From: an uncultured Megasphaera sp. | GTDB lineage: Bacteria; Bacillota; Negativicutes; Veillonellales; Megasphaeraceae | NCBI GenBank assembly: GCA_937895695.1 | Contig: CALBLM010000020.1 | Location: forward strand, 1-7,277 | Direction of reading: 5' to 3' | Length of the DNA stretch: 7,277 bases | Shown here: piece by piece, positions 4,760-7,277 of the stretch | How the letters are laid out: each line of letters starts with the position of its first letter | Numbering within the stretch: position 1 is the stretch's first letter | Notes under the pieces: generated by a model | What the model was told of the DNA's origin: nothing | Seen by the model: the letters and a program-made list of their open reading frames with translations, nothing else | Databases searched by the model: none | Translations under genes and position numbers: made by a program

Positions 4760-5884
4760 TTATTCACGTATAAATTGGCTGAATACATAATTTCCATATG
4801 CCAAGCCCAGGCTGCTTAGACAGCAGCCTTCTTTTGTCTTTTCCAATAAGTTTTGTTGAAATAATCGCGTTAATACAACGCCAAATTCACGTTCTATCGT
4901 CGTACCAAACTGCTTTTCAAATGCTTTGTAAGAAATGCCGTCATGCATGCGCAGTGCCAAAAAACAATAATCTTCTTGCGCCCTTTTTTCATCAATCACA
5001 ACCTTGTCTTTTATTAGGCTATGTGGACCGGCTTGGCGTATATATTGAGGAATATTAGCAATATTTGCCCAACGCGTTTCTTTATAAAAGGAATGGGCCG
5101 ATGCGCCAAATCCAATATACGGCGTATACTGCCAATATTTGCAATTATGTCGTGACCGTTTTCCTGGCTTAGCGTAACTGGAAATTTCATAATGTTCATA
5201 GCCTAATTGATGCATCGCATGATGAATTTCATTTCCCATAGTTTCCACGTTCTCATCAGAAGGAAGTGTAAAGTCATGCTGCTCCAAGCCAGCCCACAAC
5301 GGGGTATGTTCCTCTACAATCAATGCATATATCGATGCATGACAAATGGGAAGGGATGCCAGTATATTTAGATCATGATGAACCATAGACGGCGTTTGAT
5401 GCGGCAATCCATACATTAAATCAATAGATATGTTTTCAATGCCACCGTTCCATACCGCTTCCACTGCACCCTTTCCCTGCGCTGCCGTATGGACTCTGCC
5501 TAAAAATCGCAGCATGCAATCATCAAAGGACTGGATGCCTAAACTCACTCGATTGACGCCCAGTGAAGCAATATCTGCGGCATAGTCTGTATCCATGCTA
5601 TCCGGATTAGCTTCCAGTGTAATTTCCGCATCATGGGTCAAATAAAAAGTTTGCTGTAATGCTTCCATAATCTGGGCAAGTTGAGAAACCGTCAACAAAG
5701 ACGGCGTTCCACCACCAAAATATATCGTGTCTGCCTGCAAGCCCTTACCGGTCCAAGTCTTAATTTCCCGACAAAGAGCCTGTACATAGGCGGAAATATA
5801 TTGCTGAACGCCGCCATACGACGGAAAATCACAATACAAGCATTTATGCACACAAAAAGGTATATGTATATATAAGCCAATCAT
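4760..5884 (-). CDS. hemW: Radical SAM heme chaperone HemW (HemN-like)
   Basis: A 374-residue cytoplasmic radical SAM protein. The cluster-binding CX3CX2C motif is at Cys11, Cys15 and Cys18 (PFCVHKCLYCDF), followed by GGGTPS (57-62) for SAM binding, EANPDS (91-96), SLGIQSFDD (114-122), GLPHQT (159-164), HNCKYW (246-251) and GFGASAHSF (258-266). The start close before the cluster motif, with no N-terminal extension, together with HNxxYW, fits HemW, a heme-binding protein thought to insert heme into respiratory enzymes, rather than the true coproporphyrinogen dehydrogenase HemN. Older annotations call it oxygen-independent coproporphyrinogen III oxidase. Its ATG overlaps the lepA stop codon (ATGA, 5884-5881), so the two are translationally coupled in one operon. 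Only a weak AGG lies upstream. I see no convincing leftward terminator after it. Confidence 0.93.
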   Translation of the reverse strand: MIGLYIHIPFCVHKCLYCDFPSYGGVQQYISAYVQALCREIKTWTGKGLQADTIYFGGGTPSLLTVSQLAQIMEALQQTFYLTHDAEITLEANPDSMDTDYAADIASLGVNRVSLGIQSFDDCMLRFLGRVHTAAQGKGAVEAVWNGGIENISIDLMYGLPHQTPSMVHHDLNILASLPICHASIYALIVEEHTPLWAGLEQHDFTLPSDENVETMGNEIHHAMHQLGYEHYEISSYAKPGKRSRHNCKYWQYTPYIGFGASAHSFYKETRWANIANIPQYIRQAGPHSLIKDKVVIDEKRAQEDYCFLALRMHDGISYKAFEKQFGTTIEREFGVVLTRLFQQNLLEKTKEGCCLSSLGLAYGNYVFSQFIRE

Positions 5885-7277
5885 GTATCATCAACCTGCA
5901 GTACAGCCATAAAGGCTTCCTGCGGAATTTCGACTGTACCAAATTGTTTCATGCGCTTCTTACCTTCTTTTTGCTTTTCCAATAACTTACGCTTACGTGA
6001 AATATCGCCGCCATAGCATTTAGCCAAGACGTCTTTACGAAGGGCAGCTACATTTTCGCGGGCAATAATTTTATTGCCAATAGCCGCTTGAATTGGAATT
6101 TGGAACAGTTGACGCGGTATTAAGCTGCGAAGCTTTTCTACCAGCGCACGGCCGCGACGAGCTGCAAATTCACGATGAACAATAACGCTTAAGGCATCAA
6201 CAACTTCTCCGTTAATAAGAATATCCATCTTGACCATCGGCGACGTCTGATATCCGTTTAATTCATAATCCAGTGATGCATAGCCTCGTGTTGCTGATTT
6301 CAGTACATCAAAGTAATCATATAAAATTTCACACAACGGCAAATCATATACTAAGGACACACGCGTTTCATCCAAGTAATCCATGGTGACATATTGACCG
6401 CGGCGATTCTGCGAAATTTCCATGACCGTGCCAACCATATCTTTCGGAATGATAATCGTCGTTTTAACAAGAGGTTCTTCAATATGATCGATTTTGGTCA
6501 TATCCGGCATCATAGCCGGATTATCGACTTCTACCATCGTCCCGTCCGTGCAATATACATGATAAATAACAGACGGTGCCGTCGTAATCAGCGATAAATT
6601 ATATTCGCGTTCTAATCGTTCCCGAACGACATCCATATGCAAAAGGCCCAAGAATCCGCAGCGGAACCCAAATCCTAACGCACTGGATGTTTCCGGTTCA
6701 AACAGCAATGCCGCATCATTCAAATGCAATTTTTCCAAGGCATCGCGCAGATTATCATAATCATTTGTTTCTACTGGATATAAACCGCAATATACCATAG
6801 GTACCGCTTTGTGATATCCTGGTAAGGCTTCAGCTGCCGGGTTATCCGCTAAGGTAACCGTATCGCCTACACGGCAGTCGCGGACATTTTTCATACTCGC
6901 TGCCAAATAGCCTACACTGCCGCATTCCAAAGACGGAATCGGATGCATTTGCGGTAAAAATACCCCTGTTTCGATGACTTCAAATTCTTTTCCCGTAGCC
7001 ATCATACGAATACGCTGTCCCGGCTTGATAGATCCTTCCATGACACGAACATTGGCAATAGCCCCTTTGTATGCATCAAAATGGGAATCAAAAATCAAGG
7101 CTCGCAACGTTTTATCCGACGCATCTTCCGGTGCCGGTATACGCTGTACAACAGCTTCCAGTACTTTATCTACACCCAGTCCGGTTTTGGCGCTAATCAT
7201 AATAGCGTCCGAGGCGTCCAGTCCGATCACATCTTCAATCTCTTGGCAAACCCGCTGTGGATCGGCACTTGGTAAGT
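5881..7277 (-). CDS. lepA: Elongation factor 4 (LepA), N-terminal part outside window
   Basis: The frame is open to the right edge, so the start lies outside; a GTG at 7230 inside the frame is an internal valine. The visible 464 residues begin LPSADPQRVCQEIEDVIGLDAS, i.e. just after the NKID motif of the GTPase domain, and include the SAKTG (G5) motif. They continue through domains II, III and V (for example GSVGYLAASMKNVRDCRVGDTV and FEPETSSALGFGFRCGFLGLLHMDVV) to the LepA-specific C-terminal domain, with KQKEGKKRMKQFGTVEIPQEAFMAVLQVDD. Roughly the first 135 of about 600 residues (G1-G4 motifs) are missing by window truncation. LepA is a ribosome-binding translational GTPase, proposed to back-translocate stalled ribosomes or assist initiation and 30S assembly. 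It is the upstream partner of hemW, with a four-base stop/start overlap. Confidence 0.97.
   Translation of the reverse strand, partial: LPSADPQRVCQEIEDVIGLDASDAIMISAKTGLGVDKVLEAVVQRIPAPEDASDKTLRALIFDSHFDAYKGAIANVRVMEGSIKPGQRIRMMATGKEFEVIETGVFLPQMHPIPSLECGSVGYLAASMKNVRDCRVGDTVTLADNPAAEALPGYHKAVPMVYCGLYPVETNDYDNLRDALEKLHLNDAALLFEPETSSALGFGFRCGFLGLLHMDVVRERLEREYNLSLITTAPSVIYHVYCTDGTMVEVDNPAMMPDMTKIDHIEEPLVKTTIIIPKDMVGTVMEISQNRRGQYVTMDYLDETRVSLVYDLPLCEILYDYFDVLKSATRGYASLDYELNGYQTSPMVKMDILINGEVVDALSVIVHREFAARRGRALVEKLRSLIPRQLFQIPIQAAIGNKIIARENVAALRKDVLAKCYGGDISRKRKLLEKQKEGKKRMKQFGTVEIPQEAFMAVLQVDDT

Noticed and set aside
4741..4761. CCGC-N8-GCGG followed by T-run, as the hemW terminator
   Set aside because: The T-run follows the stem only on the plus strand, whereas hemW is read leftward; the stem is only four pairs and no rightward gene needs it.
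5881..7230. lepA starting at the GTG at 7230
   Set aside because: The frame stays open to the right edge and the upstream residues (LPSADPQRVCQEIED) are typical internal LepA sequence.

Overview
The window looks like part of the chromosome of a low-to-mid GC, diderm member of the Firmicutes (class Negativicutes, probably Veillonellaceae, Megasphaera- or Dialister-like). The reasons are: housekeeping gene pairs of Firmicutes type (lepA-hemW, rpsU-yqeY); strong AGGAGG-type ribosome binding sites and TTGACA/TATAAT promoters; and a secreted beta-barrel protein that only makes sense in a cell with an outer membrane. The genus is inferred from gene content, not from a database match.

Layout from left to right. 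Bases 3-785 (+) are the C-terminal part of a membrane acyltransferase (acyltransferase 3 family) that begins outside the window. A perfect 42-bp palindrome at 820-861 is a two-way terminator between it and a convergent small outer-membrane beta-barrel gene (901-1524, -). Next comes an AT-rich non-coding stretch of 354 bases holding the barrel gene's promoter(s), an unexplained inverted repeat and the terminator of the next gene. glnA (1879-3780, -) encodes an unusually long glutamine synthetase. Its 181-base upstream gap is dense with regulation: two tandem 11-bp palindromes, a -35/-10 promoter, a 5' hairpin, a small hexaloop hairpin, and a Rho-independent terminator ending 4 nt before the ribosome binding site.

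Upstream of that, also on the minus strand, is the rpsU-yqeY operon (4614 to 3962). It has a perfect-consensus promoter and a leader hairpin that can hide the rpsU ribosome binding site. The lepA-hemW pair (7277 to 4760) overlaps by 4 bases, and lepA runs off the right edge. All genes except the acyltransferase are on the minus strand.

Most genes are housekeeping: translation (LepA/EF4, S21, YqeY), heme handling (HemW) and nitrogen assimilation (GlnA). The most interesting signal is the glnA leader. The hexaloop hairpin (loop AAAGAA, with A at position 1 and G at position 4) and the terminator share the same GACUU segment, so only one can form. That is the layout of a transcription-attenuation switch, possibly of the ANTAR antiterminator type known for nitrogen genes. 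No evidence of mobile elements, CRISPR, tRNA or defence systems was seen.
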